Assembly: GCA_052246725.1 (NCBI GenBank)
Contig: JBQQCL010000001.1
Strand: one strand, 5' to 3'
Origin: Pseudalkalibacillus sp052246725
GTDB lineage: Bacteria > Bacillota > Bacilli > Bacillales > Fictibacillaceae
DNA length: 64,000 nucleotides
Shown here: positions 15,903-25,758 of the stretch, piece by piece
How the letters are laid out: every line of letters begins with the position of its first letter
Numbering within the stretch: the stretch's first letter is position 1
The notes under the pieces: generated by a model
Seen by the model: only the letters and a program-made list of their open reading frames with translations
What the model was told of the DNA's origin: nothing
The model's database searches: none
Position numbers and translations under genes: made by a program

Positions 15903-18900
15903 TTAGTTTTTGCTATAATTTACATGTGCTTTGTTGTTGATAACGTAATAACCGCCACCAAGATCAATCTTATATCCATCAATTCCATATACTCTGTAGC
16001 TTTCATCTGCTAGAAGCTTCTTGTATACAGTGCCATGAGGAGTGTACAGGTAAGTATCCTGTGTAATCTTAGCATGCCCAACATAGTAGGTAACATCTGC
16101 GTTGTTAGCCACATAATAACCGCCACCTACATTGAATTGGTCTTTATTGTAAGAGTAAACGCGGATCTGTTCACCCTTCTTCAATGTTCTGTGGACTGTG
16201 CCATCTGGAGCATACAGCTTCGTATCCTTATTAATAGAGATACGGCCAATGTAAACACTCATCTTACCTTCTTCGTGTTTTACATAGTAATCTCCACCTA
16301 CGTTGTAATATTGACCCATCACGCCGTAAGTTCTATAAAACTCTCCACGCTTAAGCATTTTGTACTCAGTGAATGAACCGTCTTCGTTCAGTTTCAATAA
16401 TGGTACATCTTGTCTTACATGCAAACGAGCGATCGGTTCATTGTGGTTTGTTGGAAGTTCAACATTTGGAATAGTCAACTCTTCTTCAACTTCACCACGG
16501 AAGATGTTTACTTCTTTCACAGTCTTATTTCCTGCCACGTCGATTAATTCTAGTTCAAAAACATTGTCACCTTCGTCTAGCATTACCTTAGCTTCTAATT
16601 CATGGGTAAATGCTTCCATCTTCAGAGATTCGCCAATGTCTTTCTTATAGATCTCACTGCCATCTAATTTCAAGACTGCATGAGAGTAGTTATCTCCAAC
16701 TTTTACATTCAAGTTAGTCTTATCCGTACTTTCATCGACTGACTCTGGTGCATCTACTTCAAGAGTAGGCACAGTGGTGTCAGTCATAACGGTTCTTCTG
16801 AATCCGATCTCGTTGCCGGCATCATCAGTACCTTCAATATCGATATGATGGACACCATCGTTTTCAAACTCAACAGTTGTCTTGAAGTGATAATCGCCAT
16901 CTTTATACGTTAGAGGTACTGTCTTTCCGTTAACTAATAATTCTTCCATACCAGAAGCATCTTCTACATAACCTTCAACAGGTACAGTATTCGTGTTCAA
17001 GTGTACCAACGCTTCCGGTGTTGGGACGAAAATTGAAGGTACTTTGTTATCTTCTCCTACTACAGCGTCCGTTTCAGTGTTTCCAGCATAATCATATGCT
17101 ACGACTTTAACAGATGCATCAGCTGGAATGTCTGTTAGTGTATATTCTGCAACATCTGCTGCAAGAGGTGTTTCAAGTACAGATTGATTGTTTACTACAA
17201 CATCAAAGTGAGAGATTCCTACACCTTCATCTGTAGCGTTCCATGAAAGCTTTTTCGATCCAGCATCAAGAGTAGCTGTAATCTCAGGAGCTTGAGTGTC
17301 TACATAAACAGGAACTTTTACAGATTGCCATTCAGCATCTCCATAGTCAATAACGGATTGGATTTCGTAGTAATATACTCCATCTTCCACCGTTTCCCGT
17401 TTAACTTTTCCATCCCAGACAGCAGAATCTTTTAATGATCCCAAATCTTCACTGCCATCATAATAATGCTTACGTACATTGTTTTCAGTTGCTAATGTAC
17501 GTAATGATTCCTCATCCTCATTGAGAATTGAATATTTTACTTCTTTTGCATTTCTTAAGAAGGTAAGGTACGGTACGATATCATCGCGTACTCCATCACC
17601 ATTCGGAGAGATTGCAATTTTACCGTCATGTACTAGTCCATCTGCTGGGTTTTCTCCAAGATATTCATAATCTCCATCTAGAGCAGATGCCATTCCAGCT
17701 TCACCATAGAAAGAAGATTCTTCATGTTTCATACCATCAAGGATAGGTGCTTGGTCCCAATCACCCTTGAATCCAACATATGGAATACTAAGCTCAGGAA
17801 GCAAATCATTCGCATCCTTCAATTGAACGAAACCTTCTACAAAGTACCCATTTTCAAAGATTTCATCTAATGGAGCATTGTATGCCCAATCGACTGCATT
17901 TGATAAGTCAACAGTCACATCAAATTCGACTGAAGAGTTAGCAGGAATGGATACATACTTTTTCCCATCAACAATTACAAGATCATCTGATGTAAAATCA
18001 ATTGGATATTCACCTTTCCAAGGTGCATCCGCGTTTACAGTCCCTTCTTCATAAATACCTTGTGCTTCAAGAAGGTTCTCTCCCCCAAGTACCAAATCGG
18101 TTTGGACGTTACCAAGAAGTTCATAGGTAACTCTTTCATCGGATACGTTTTCAGCTTTTAAGGTGAATGTTGTTTCCTCGCCGATTTCTTTCAAAGAAAC
18201 TTTAGCTTCACCTTCATGAGTAACAATAACTGGTGTTTTTAAAGCAGCTTCAAGATCCATCAATCCAGCTCCACCACGACGAGGTGAAAAATAGTTATCA
18301 GTTGGATATGCACTGTTATATAGACCTTTATCAGCTTGAACACTTGCTGTATTCATCAAAATATTTTTTGCAAGATTAACACGTTCAGGACCAGTTACAC
18401 CAAAGTCTGCATCTACACGCTGTAACATCAATGCTGAACCACCTGCTACATGTGGTGCTGCCATTGAAGTCCCACTCATCAATCCGTATTGGTTGTCGTT
18501 GAAAGTGGACAAGATATTTCCACCAGGAGCAGAAATCTCTGGTTTGAAATCCAAGTTAGGTGTTAGACCCCAAGAAGTAAACGATGAAAGCTTACCAGCA
18601 TCAGGGTTCAATGCAGTCATTTTTTCACCAGTGAAAGTCAATGATACATCTTTACCAGCTTCAATCTCTTCTTTTAGAGCTTCCCCAGCATCCTTAAGGA
18701 TGAATAGTTGAGGAATTGTAATGTCAGATGAAGTCGCCATGCTCACATATCCAGAAGAGTGGTTGAAAATGATCACTCCAGCTGCTCCAGCATTTTGAGC
18801 ATTCAATGCTTTAGTGACAAATGGAGTTTCACCACGTTGGATTAAAGCAATTTTTCCATCCAGGTCAAGTCCTTCAAAGTCATTTGTTTCTGGTTCTGAA

Positions 18901-20267
18901 CTTCCTTCATCACCAGGCATACGACCAAGACCTGCATAGACTACATCATACGTTTTCACTTCTAGATCATCCGGATGTACGGAGCTAGCAGAGAGGAACG
19001 TAGTAGCGCCAGCTTCTTCTCCATCAACTGAATACGAGAAAGCATCCAAGTCTAAATATTGATTTTCCATTGATGCTACTTGTAATGATTCGTATGAAAG
19101 ACCAGGTGCTCCAACTACTCCGATGTCCGGGTTTGAAGGAAGCGGGTTACCGAATCCATTACCGAAGTTAGCAGAGTTCCCAGCGGAAATCGCCATGACT
19201 ACGCCATTATTTACAGCACGTGCAACGGCTTGTTGTTCTGGGTCTTCAGAGTCCACGAATGCTGCAGTTGAACCAAGACTCATGTTAATTGCATCTGCAC
19301 CTAGAGCAATTGCATCGTCAATCGCTTTAATATAGATATCTCCGAATGTATAAGGCATTAATGGGTCATTTCCAAAGACCTTCATCCCAAGAATTTGAGC
19401 TTCTGGAGCTACCCCTTTAATACCGCCATTCTCTTCATCACCATTCGCTCCCACAGTACCTGATACGTGCATACCATGCATGGAAGCTTCCGGTCCTAAG
19501 TCTCTGACTTCATAGTTGTGATCTGCATAGTTATAGCCAAATGGAACCTTTGGTGTGAAATATTTCCCATCCAAATCTCCATCAATTGCAGCATCAACAT
19601 CTTCCTCAGTAAGTTTCCCTGTAGTAGAATCCGTCAAAACCATGTCCCTATGCGTTGGATCGATACCAGTATCAATTACAGCAACTACCATTCCTTCACC
19701 TTTATACTGGAATTCCTCCCAGGCTTCAGGAGCATTGACCATGTCTTTACTGTAGATCATATCTGGTTCTGCATTGGTCGGTTCAGTTTCAGGGCGTTCG
19801 TATTTATTAACGATGTAAACTTCTTTAACCTCAGATAACCCTTCAATCACTTTGACCGATTTATAGTTCACGACTCCACTGAATCCATTCATGACAGTTG
19901 TAAAACTTTCGTTGTATTCCATTGGAATGGATTTATCAGCAATCAAATTCTTTACTTTCTTTTGTGCTTCTAGCGAGGTTTTATGTATTGATTTCTTCTC
20001 AGATGATGATAGATCGCTATACTTTGTGTTTTTCTTTTGAGCAATTTGTATTCCAGCGTCTTTTTCAAGTTCGACGATTACACGGACTTTATCAGTTGCC
20101 TTGTAATCTTCACCTGTTTCTGGATTGAACTTTTTCGCTAACTTATGATTAACCGGGTCATTTTTCTCATGTAGTTGCTTCAGGTTACCTGCAGCACCTG
20201 CTAACGCTGCATTTGAGAAGAGCATGAGTATTGCAAGAAAAACTACTAAACTCTTTTTAATTCTCAA
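15903..20267 (-). CDS. Large Vpr/C5a-peptidase-like subtilase with SLAP-like triple repeat
   Basis: The 1454-residue secreted protein has a signal peptide (cleavage near 23), an inhibitor-type propeptide (about 55-160) and an S8 domain with Asp199 in VIDTGID, His264 in HGMHVSG and Ser601 in SGTSMAAPH. A protease-associated (PA) domain is inserted at about 430-550. Then come fibronectin-like and FlgD-like beta domains (about 690-1250, including ISPNGDGVRD), the linker IPNVELPTNHNEP, and the three-repeat module (about 1278-1454). The His-Gly-Met variant of the usual His-Gly-Thr motif is notable. The start is a TTG behind AAAGGGG. It is expressed from a strong sigma-A promoter and is likely a major surface protease. 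Its substrate is unknown. Confidence 0.94.
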   Translation of the reverse strand: MRIKKSLVVFLAILMLFSNAALAGAAGNLKQLHEKNDPVNHKLAKKFNPETGEDYKATDKVRVIVELEKDAGIQIAQKKNTKYSDLSSSEKKSIHKTSLEAQKKVKNLIADKSIPMEYNESFTTVMNGFSGVVNYKSVKVIEGLSEVKEVYIVNKYERPETEPTNAEPDMIYSKDMVNAPEAWEEFQYKGEGMVVAVIDTGIDPTHRDMVLTDSTTGKLTEEDVDAAIDGDLDGKYFTPKVPFGYNYADHNYEVRDLGPEASMHGMHVSGTVGANGDEENGGIKGVAPEAQILGMKVFGNDPLMPYTFGDIYIKAIDDAIALGADAINMSLGSTAAFVDSEDPEQQAVARAVNNGVVMAISAGNSANFGNGFGNPLPSNPDIGVVGAPGLSYESLQVASMENQYLDLDAFSYSVDGEEAGATTFLSASSVHPDDLEVKTYDVVYAGLGRMPGDEGSSEPETNDFEGLDLDGKIALIQRGETPFVTKALNAQNAGAAGVIIFNHSSGYVSMATSSDITIPQLFILKDAGEALKEEIEAGKDVSLTFTGEKMTALNPDAGKLSSFTSWGLTPNLDFKPEISAPGGNILSTFNDNQYGLMSGTSMAAPHVAGGSALMLQRVDADFGVTGPERVNLAKNILMNTASVQADKGLYNSAYPTDNYFSPRRGGAGLMDLEAALKTPVIVTHEGEAKVSLKEIGEETTFTLKAENVSDERVTYELLGNVQTDLVLGGENLLEAQGIYEEGTVNADAPWKGEYPIDFTSDDLVIVDGKKYVSIPANSSVEFDVTVDLSNAVDWAYNAPLDEIFENGYFVEGFVQLKDANDLLPELSIPYVGFKGDWDQAPILDGMKHEESSFYGEAGMASALDGDYEYLGENPADGLVHDGKIAISPNGDGVRDDIVPYLTFLRNAKEVKYSILNEDEESLRTLATENNVRKHYYDGSEDLGSLKDSAVWDGKVKRETVEDGVYYYEIQSVIDYGDAEWQSVKVPVYVDTQAPEITATLDAGSKKLSWNATDEGVGISHFDVVVNNQSVLETPLAADVAEYTLTDIPADASVKVVAYDYAGNTETDAVVGEDNKVPSIFVPTPEALVHLNTNTVPVEGYVEDASGMEELLVNGKTVPLTYKDGDYHFKTTVEFENDGVHHIDIEGTDDAGNEIGFRRTVMTDTTVPTLEVDAPESVDESTDKTNLNVKVGDNYSHAVLKLDGSEIYKKDIGESLKMEAFTHELEAKVMLDEGDNVFELELIDVAGNKTVKEVNIFRGEVEEELTIPNVELPTNHNEPIARLHVRQDVPLLKLNEDGSFTEYKMLKRGEFYRTYGVMGQYYNVGGDYYVKHEEGKMSVYIGRISINKDTKLYAPDGTVHRTLKKGEQIRVYSYNKDQFNVGGGYYVANNADVTYYVGHAKITQDTYLYTPHGTVYKKLLADESYRVYGIDGYKIDLGGGYYVINNKAHVNYSKN

Positions 20268-20362
20268 AATGTTTTTCCCCTTTCAAAGATGTTTTAAGTA
20301 CATAAATCTGACAGAATCCCCTACCCACCTTTCTTAATTTTCAAATAATTCCACATATTATC

Positions 20363-20391
20363 ATTTTATGTTTTTTTATGTAATCAGTCAA
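20363..20391 (-). promoter_or_regulatory. Strong sigma-A promoter of the large subtilase
   Basis: On the minus strand TTGACT (20386-20391) and TAAAAT (20363-20368) stand exactly 17 bases apart, about 96 bases before the TTG start. The remaining 298-base intergenic region holds this promoter, a long leader and the neighbouring gene's terminator. Confidence 0.7.
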
Positions 20392-20520
20392 TAAAATAAT
20401 ACGAAAGTAGTAGTTAAGTAGAATAGTAATTTTTGACTAATTATGTCGTAATTCACCAGTATACGCTTGTTTCCTCACTAATCTAAGCCATGAATATTGT
20501 CGAACATTTTTTCAATTTAA

Positions 20521-20550
20521 AAAGACACTCTCAAAAATAAGAGTGTCTTT
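20521..20550 (-). terminator. Terminator of the beta-propeller gene
   Basis: A 10-bp stem (AAAGACACTC/GAGTGTCTTT) with a 10-base loop and a following T-run on the minus strand lies just after the stop codon at 20566. Confidence 0.85.
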
Positions 20551-20565
20551 CCGCTTCTACTAATT

Positions 20566-23166
20566 TTAGTTTTTGGAATAACTCATGTTTTTCTTATTCC
20601 AGATGATATAATAACCTCCCCCCACATAGATTTTATCTTTATCGATTTTATAGACTCGGTATCGTTCTCCAATATCTAGTGTTTTGACATTTGTTCTCCC
20701 ATCCTCATGATGTAAGTAAGTTTCACCTACTATTTTTACTAGCCCTACAAAATAAGAAGAATCTCTACTTTTCAGGATATAGTAGCCGCCTCCTACTTCA
20801 TACTTCTCATCATCAAAATCATACACCCTGATGGCTTCACCCGGGTTTAACATTCGATGCACAGATCCATCGGGAGCATAAAGTGGGATGGGCCTTTTAA
20901 TTTCTGCTCTACCTATATAAACAGCGACTTTTCCTGCTGCATTATAAACATAGTAGCCTCCACCGACATGATAATAATTTCCACTGGTGCCATATACGCG
21001 ATAAAATTCATTGGCCTTTAATGTTTTAACAGGATTATAAACGCCATTTTCTTCTTTCAATAGTTCAACAGGCTTTCTTACATGTAATCTTGCAATAGGC
21101 AATGTATGACCAGTAGGAAGTTCGATATGCGGGATCGACAAATCAAGAACTTCTGGAGCCTTATAATCTACCAAGTCTTTTAAGCTGGCTTTCCATAAAT
21201 CTGTCCCGTTTTTAAAATATAAATTCCCATGTTGATCTTGTGTCAATCCATAGGCTCCCTCATTTTTAAGCATCGTCAATTTATAAGTCTGAGTATCCAC
21301 TCTGAATAACTTACCTTCTACGGTGCCGTATACGTTACCATCAGATGCTACTAAGAGTTTGGCGTTACGCGCTGTTCCTGTTGTTTCATGCCCAATAATG
21401 GGAATTACACGAATCGCTTCCCCTTCATTTTTATATATGAATAGCTTTCCGTCTGCCATTCCAAATAGCTTGCCATCTGGGGTGACCGTGAGTGCCGAAA
21501 TCAACAATGGATGCCCTATTGGTAAATCAATTACTTTAGGATGTGCATCAGGTTTGTCAACTGGAACAGTAAATAACTTGGCATGCTCGTCGATCTTGCC
21601 GTTTCCATTGTAAACCGATGTACCCGCAAATACATTCCCATCTTGCTTTCTGTATGCTAATGAGATGATGCTTTGGTCATTAATGATATTCCTTCTAACT
21701 ACTTGTTGATTGGTTTCAGGATCAATCGCTGCTAATACGCCACCGCGTTCTCCACGTGATGGAAATGTACCTATGAACAATTTGCCGACCTCTTCTATCC
21801 CAAGCAGGGCAACTGGTCGGTCTTGGCCATCATTTTTCAAACTCATTATCTGCTTAGGATTCGAGTTCTTTTTCCATGTATCTGAAGGATTATAACTATA
21901 TATATTAGCACCAGGATAAGTCCCAAAAAACATTTTTCCGTTTAACTGTGCCATTCCTTCTATTTGACCGATATCTGCATATTGTGTTGTGTCACCCGTT
22001 AAAGGTTTATAAATACCTAAGTCACCTGATATAAAACCTGAACTATATATTTCTCCATTCACTCCATTTCCGATACTGTGAATTTCCACAGGCTGCGGAG
22101 GAAGCGGAAGAATGTCCATTTCAAAATTACCATTGGCCAAGTTATATTTATAATAACGTCCGCCATTTCCTGCCAATCCAACTAAAGTTATTCCAGGATA
22201 TTTCTCTGAATTAAGTTCGATAAAGTCAAATGAAACCGCACTTGAACCATACAAATTTGATTCGACTGGGGTTGAGGAACGCTTTCTAAGATCAAAACGA
22301 TATAACTGACCATTGTTAGAATAATAGACTTCATCTTTACCTGGAACTTCATCTGATACCCCGCGTGAGTTTGCATCAAAAGAGCCTAAATAAGCATATG
22401 TATTTGCATCCAGCATCACCACTTTATGACTTGGAACAAGTTTAACAAAAAGGATACCCCCTGCTTCATTAAGGTCATATACTGAGGATTCGTTTCGATA
22501 TTGTTGTGGCAATATATCTAATTTCAAACCTGTTGAAAGGTCCCAAGAAATCAAAGCAGCAGAAGAACCTAAACCAACAAAAAGTCTATTCTTTTTTTCA
22601 TAATATGTGAGACTCCTCGCGTATTTCTTGCCTGCCAATGCAGAGGATAAATTAGTAAATCCATCTTTATTGTATTGGAAGACGTCTCCTCCATATGAAG
22701 TTCCACCAAACAACGTTTTACTTGATTTTATGTATTCCAAATCCCAAACAACCGTATTGCTGCTGGTTGTTGCTTTTCCAATTTTGGTCAACTGTTTCGT
22801 ATTTGGATTGTATTGAAACAGGTGCTCATTTGGTGTCGTACCGATCCAAACAGTGTGATCCTTACCTTTTTCAATTGCCCATGCGCCTGTTGCTCCCTCT
22901 AATGATTTACTGTCGCTTACGGTGTTATTTCTTAAATCAACTACAATCAATTTTGCCGGGTCACCTTGAACTACTGTGTACATCAACGGTGTTCCATTTT
23001 GATCAATCCCTGCTTCCCCTGTATAGGTATTCGTGTACTTGATTTGAGGACCGAGATTTACAAATGGATTCTTATGCTCAGTTGCAGTTGCATTCCTTTC
23101 GGGTACAACTGAAAATAAAGACAAAACCAATACAAAAACGAAACTCATTGAAACGATTCTTTTCAT
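20566..23166 (-). CDS. Secreted beta-propeller protein with SLAP-like triple repeat
   Basis: From the ATG at 23166, preceded by AGGTGG, the protein is 866 residues. A signal peptide (cleavage near residue 28) is followed by about 650 residues of repeating four-strand units of beta-propeller type (for example KDHTVWIGTTPNEHLFQYN, KLFIGTF, NLYFKNG), probably two propellers. The C-terminus has the linker LSIPHIELPTGH...ARLHVRK and the three-repeat module (about 690-866). No catalytic motif is visible. It may bind a ligand or be a sugar-acting enzyme that I cannot identify. It is one of six proteins here with the same C-terminal module. Confidence 0.85.
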   Translation of the reverse strand: MKRIVSMSFVFVLVLSLFSVVPERNATATEHKNPFVNLGPQIKYTNTYTGEAGIDQNGTPLMYTVVQGDPAKLIVVDLRNNTVSDSKSLEGATGAWAIEKGKDHTVWIGTTPNEHLFQYNPNTKQLTKIGKATTSSNTVVWDLEYIKSSKTLFGGTSYGGDVFQYNKDGFTNLSSALAGKKYARSLTYYEKKNRLFVGLGSSAALISWDLSTGLKLDILPQQYRNESSVYDLNEAGGILFVKLVPSHKVVMLDANTYAYLGSFDANSRGVSDEVPGKDEVYYSNNGQLYRFDLRKRSSTPVESNLYGSSAVSFDFIELNSEKYPGITLVGLAGNGGRYYKYNLANGNFEMDILPLPPQPVEIHSIGNGVNGEIYSSGFISGDLGIYKPLTGDTTQYADIGQIEGMAQLNGKMFFGTYPGANIYSYNPSDTWKKNSNPKQIMSLKNDGQDRPVALLGIEEVGKLFIGTFPSRGERGGVLAAIDPETNQQVVRRNIINDQSIISLAYRKQDGNVFAGTSVYNGNGKIDEHAKLFTVPVDKPDAHPKVIDLPIGHPLLISALTVTPDGKLFGMADGKLFIYKNEGEAIRVIPIIGHETTGTARNAKLLVASDGNVYGTVEGKLFRVDTQTYKLTMLKNEGAYGLTQDQHGNLYFKNGTDLWKASLKDLVDYKAPEVLDLSIPHIELPTGHTLPIARLHVRKPVELLKEENGVYNPVKTLKANEFYRVYGTSGNYYHVGGGYYVYNAAGKVAVYIGRAEIKRPIPLYAPDGSVHRMLNPGEAIRVYDFDDEKYEVGGGYYILKSRDSSYFVGLVKIVGETYLHHEDGRTNVKTLDIGERYRVYKIDKDKIYVGGGYYIIWNKKNMSYSKN

Positions 23167-23251
23167 TGAACCAACCACCTATTAGTAAAATTATCCATAC
23201 GGATATTATATCGGCCTAATAGGTATAAAGATTTAGTAAAAAAGAATTAAA

Positions 23252-23277
23252 AAGGTGCAATCGAATGATTGCACCTT
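23252..23277 (-). terminator. Terminator of the M14 peptidase gene
   Basis: A perfect 11-bp stem (AAGGTGCAATC and complement, loop of 4) followed by TTTAATT on the minus strand sits 8 bases after the stop codon. Confidence 0.9.
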
Positions 23278-23284
23278 CATGTAA

Positions 23285-25519
23285 CTAATTGGATTTACCA
23301 TCAAGATATTGTTGCTTGGTTTCTTCTGCGGGAATAACGTATCTTTCGGTGAACAATGCTTTTTTATCATCACCGTAAACTCTTTCAATAACACGTTCTG
23401 TTAATGCGATTTTTTCTGTCATCTGATTAAAAAGATCCTCTGCTTCTTGATCGTATTTATTTTGTTCTATATATCCTTGCAGCTCAAAACGGATCTGTTC
23501 TAATCCTTCTCCTACTTTATATGCGTCTATGAAATATGCTGCCCCTAATTGAATGTCTTCTACTCGATCTAGACGTGTAGTGTACTCTTCATCATCCAGT
23601 CTTTCTACTGCAGTCCGGGCTTCTTTCAACGCATCTTTCAATTCATTGTACTTGTTTTCGAATGTAGGAGAAACCTGAATATCTTCAGTACTTTGAATAT
23701 TCGTTGTATAATATGGTTCGACTTCATCTGCAATGGTTTCTGCTTCACCTAAATACATTTCTGCATCAGATACCAATGCATCATTATACTTTTGAAGAAC
23801 CGTTTGTTTTTGTGAATCTAAAGTCTCTTCAAATCCTTCAAGAGTTGGGTATCTACCTGGATATAATTCATTTCCTGCTTCTTTGATTTCAATAGATCGT
23901 CTCTCTAATCGTTCAAGTACACCTAAATTGTATTCGACTGTATCATATTCTTTACGATCGATTTGTGTATCGATTTCATTCAACAGGTCATATCTTGAAA
24001 TTTCATAGATGATTGTTTCTTTAGTAATTTTTGCTGGAACGATATATTTATCAAGCATTAAATCTCGATAAGTACCGCCGTAAACTTTACCAATCACACG
24101 TTCCATTTTTCGTATGTCATAGGATAAAGCATCATATTCCACCTTTGTTTGGTGGATCAGTTGTTCTCGTTCAATGAAATTTTGTACGTTTTCCTTCTGA
24201 GTTGTAATCTCTTTTCCGACTTTAACTGCATCAATAAATCTTGCAGCTCTAAGCTGTAGTTCTACCGCTTCATCCAATGACGCTCGGAGTTCATTCCGAT
24301 CTGAAGGTTCAAGGGATTGGATTGCATTTTCAGCATCATCTATCGCTTTTTTGGTTTTATTGTAAGTGTTACTGAATGCTGAGGAAACCCTAATATCATC
24401 AGTGGTCTTAATATCAGTTGTATAATAATGCCTCATCGATTTTCCTAGACTAATAGCCTGATCCACTTTGTTTCTTGCGTTAGATAGTATACTGGAATAT
24501 CTGTTTAGATATAAGTTACGACTCTGATATGCAACATATAAGCCAACTGTTTTATTTCGATTCCAAGCTTCGTTGAACGCAGAAACTGGTAAACTAGTTT
24601 CTCCAGGGTACCTTCCGATTTCAGGTGTAAATGCAGGACGTTTATAATCAATGATGAACCAATCTGTCAGTCCGCCACCCGAAGGGTTCAACCCTGGATA
24701 TACTAAACTGTAGCCCGTCATACTGCCAATTTTCTTTGCATAAGCATGATCGCGATCATACCAGGATCCATATTGATGGAAGTTCCAATAAAGAATTTGC
24801 CCAGCACTGTGATAGGCGACTGTCATCTCAGGATCGATATCATCAATGAAATTGACGATTGCTCTTGTTTCTGCAGCTGTATTTGGAGCTGTTCCTTTAT
24901 AATTTTTATAATACGGTTTTCCTGCATCGTTCTTAATGTTAGCCCAATCGGCATTGTATTGGCGATTCAAGTCGACACCTTTAGCGTTTGCTTTCCATCG
25001 TTTAAAATCTGAGCTGAAATCATTCATTGCTAAAAGGTCCCCACGGACAGATTGTGGAAATTTCTTCGTGCCATATTGTTGTAAGGTGACGCCGTCAGGG
25101 TTCACCATGGGCACAAACCACATTGTCGTGTAATCCAGTATGCCTCTCACATTATAACCATCGATTCTAGTGCGGTTCTGGTAAGCTGAAGCATATTGAT
25201 CAATCATGTACATGTTTAGGTTCGTTGTTAACCATTCTCTTGCATGATGAGATCCGTTAACGAATGCAGTTGCAGAACCGTTACCGAGAGAAACTGCATA
25301 AATATCTCTTCCATATTCACTTTTCCCAATAACATGGTAAGAAACTAAATTCGGATAGGCATTTGCCAGCTCTTTGATGTCTACAACCATTTCTTCGTAA
25401 GTGTAAATTTGATTAGGATTCACAAAACTCGCAGCATTTGATTTGGAAGGCTGATATACCATTGCTGCAATAACTATGAAACTGGTAAAGAGCAGCCATT
25501 TTAATCTTTTGTGTAACAT
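23285..25519 (-). CDS. M14 zinc carboxypeptidase with one complete and one truncated SbsC-N-type domain
   Basis: The 744-residue protein has a signal peptide (cleavage near 29) and an M14 domain (about 38-330). Zinc ligands His92 and Glu95 lie in HHAREW, the third ligand His237 in AYHSAGQ, and catalytic Glu300 in FTPEIG. A first SbsC-N-type domain follows (about 345-570, with AARFIDAVKVGK, ERVIGKVYG and KETIIYEISRYDL). A second copy (about 578-744) keeps YYTTNIQSTEDIQVS, YFIDAYKVG and ERVYG but stops before the last helices. M14 enzymes of Bacillus often cut wall peptides, but a protein substrate is equally possible. The tandem anchor is unique in this window. Confidence 0.92.
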   Translation of the reverse strand: MLHKRLKWLLFTSFIVIAAMVYQPSKSNAASFVNPNQIYTYEEMVVDIKELANAYPNLVSYHVIGKSEYGRDIYAVSLGNGSATAFVNGSHHAREWLTTNLNMYMIDQYASAYQNRTRIDGYNVRGILDYTTMWFVPMVNPDGVTLQQYGTKKFPQSVRGDLLAMNDFSSDFKRWKANAKGVDLNRQYNADWANIKNDAGKPYYKNYKGTAPNTAAETRAIVNFIDDIDPEMTVAYHSAGQILYWNFHQYGSWYDRDHAYAKKIGSMTGYSLVYPGLNPSGGGLTDWFIIDYKRPAFTPEIGRYPGETSLPVSAFNEAWNRNKTVGLYVAYQSRNLYLNRYSSILSNARNKVDQAISLGKSMRHYYTTDIKTTDDIRVSSAFSNTYNKTKKAIDDAENAIQSLEPSDRNELRASLDEAVELQLRAARFIDAVKVGKEITTQKENVQNFIEREQLIHQTKVEYDALSYDIRKMERVIGKVYGGTYRDLMLDKYIVPAKITKETIIYEISRYDLLNEIDTQIDRKEYDTVEYNLGVLERLERRSIEIKEAGNELYPGRYPTLEGFEETLDSQKQTVLQKYNDALVSDAEMYLGEAETIADEVEPYYTTNIQSTEDIQVSPTFENKYNELKDALKEARTAVERLDDEEYTTRLDRVEDIQLGAAYFIDAYKVGEGLEQIRFELQGYIEQNKYDQEAEDLFNQMTEKIALTERVIERVYGDDKKALFTERYVIPAEETKQQYLDGKSN

Positions 25520-25713
25520 TTTATCCCCCTAAATAATAGTCCATTGTCTCTGACCAACAAAATTTCTGACTCCCTAATAATACCTCCCTTTTCCAGAAAA
25601 AGTTTTAAAATATAAAAATATGTATGCACAGATACTATTTTACCTTATACGGTAAGGATTGGAAGTCCCGAATTATATATAGTTAAAATATATAGAATTA
25701 ATTAAGCATATAA

Positions 25714-25736
25714 AAAACCCACTAACAGTGGGTTTT
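25714..25736 (-). terminator. Terminator of the L,D-transpeptidase gene
   Basis: A perfect 10-bp stem (AAAACCCACT/AGTGGGTTTT, loop of 3) followed by TT and an AT-rich run on the minus strand. Confidence 0.85.
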
Positions 25737-25758
25737 AAGGGCTTTATCAATCAGACGA

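Noticed and set aside
25645..25660. Inverted repeat TTACC-N6-GGTAA upstream of the M14 peptidase gene
   Set aside because: Short and AT-rich; expected by chance in such a region.
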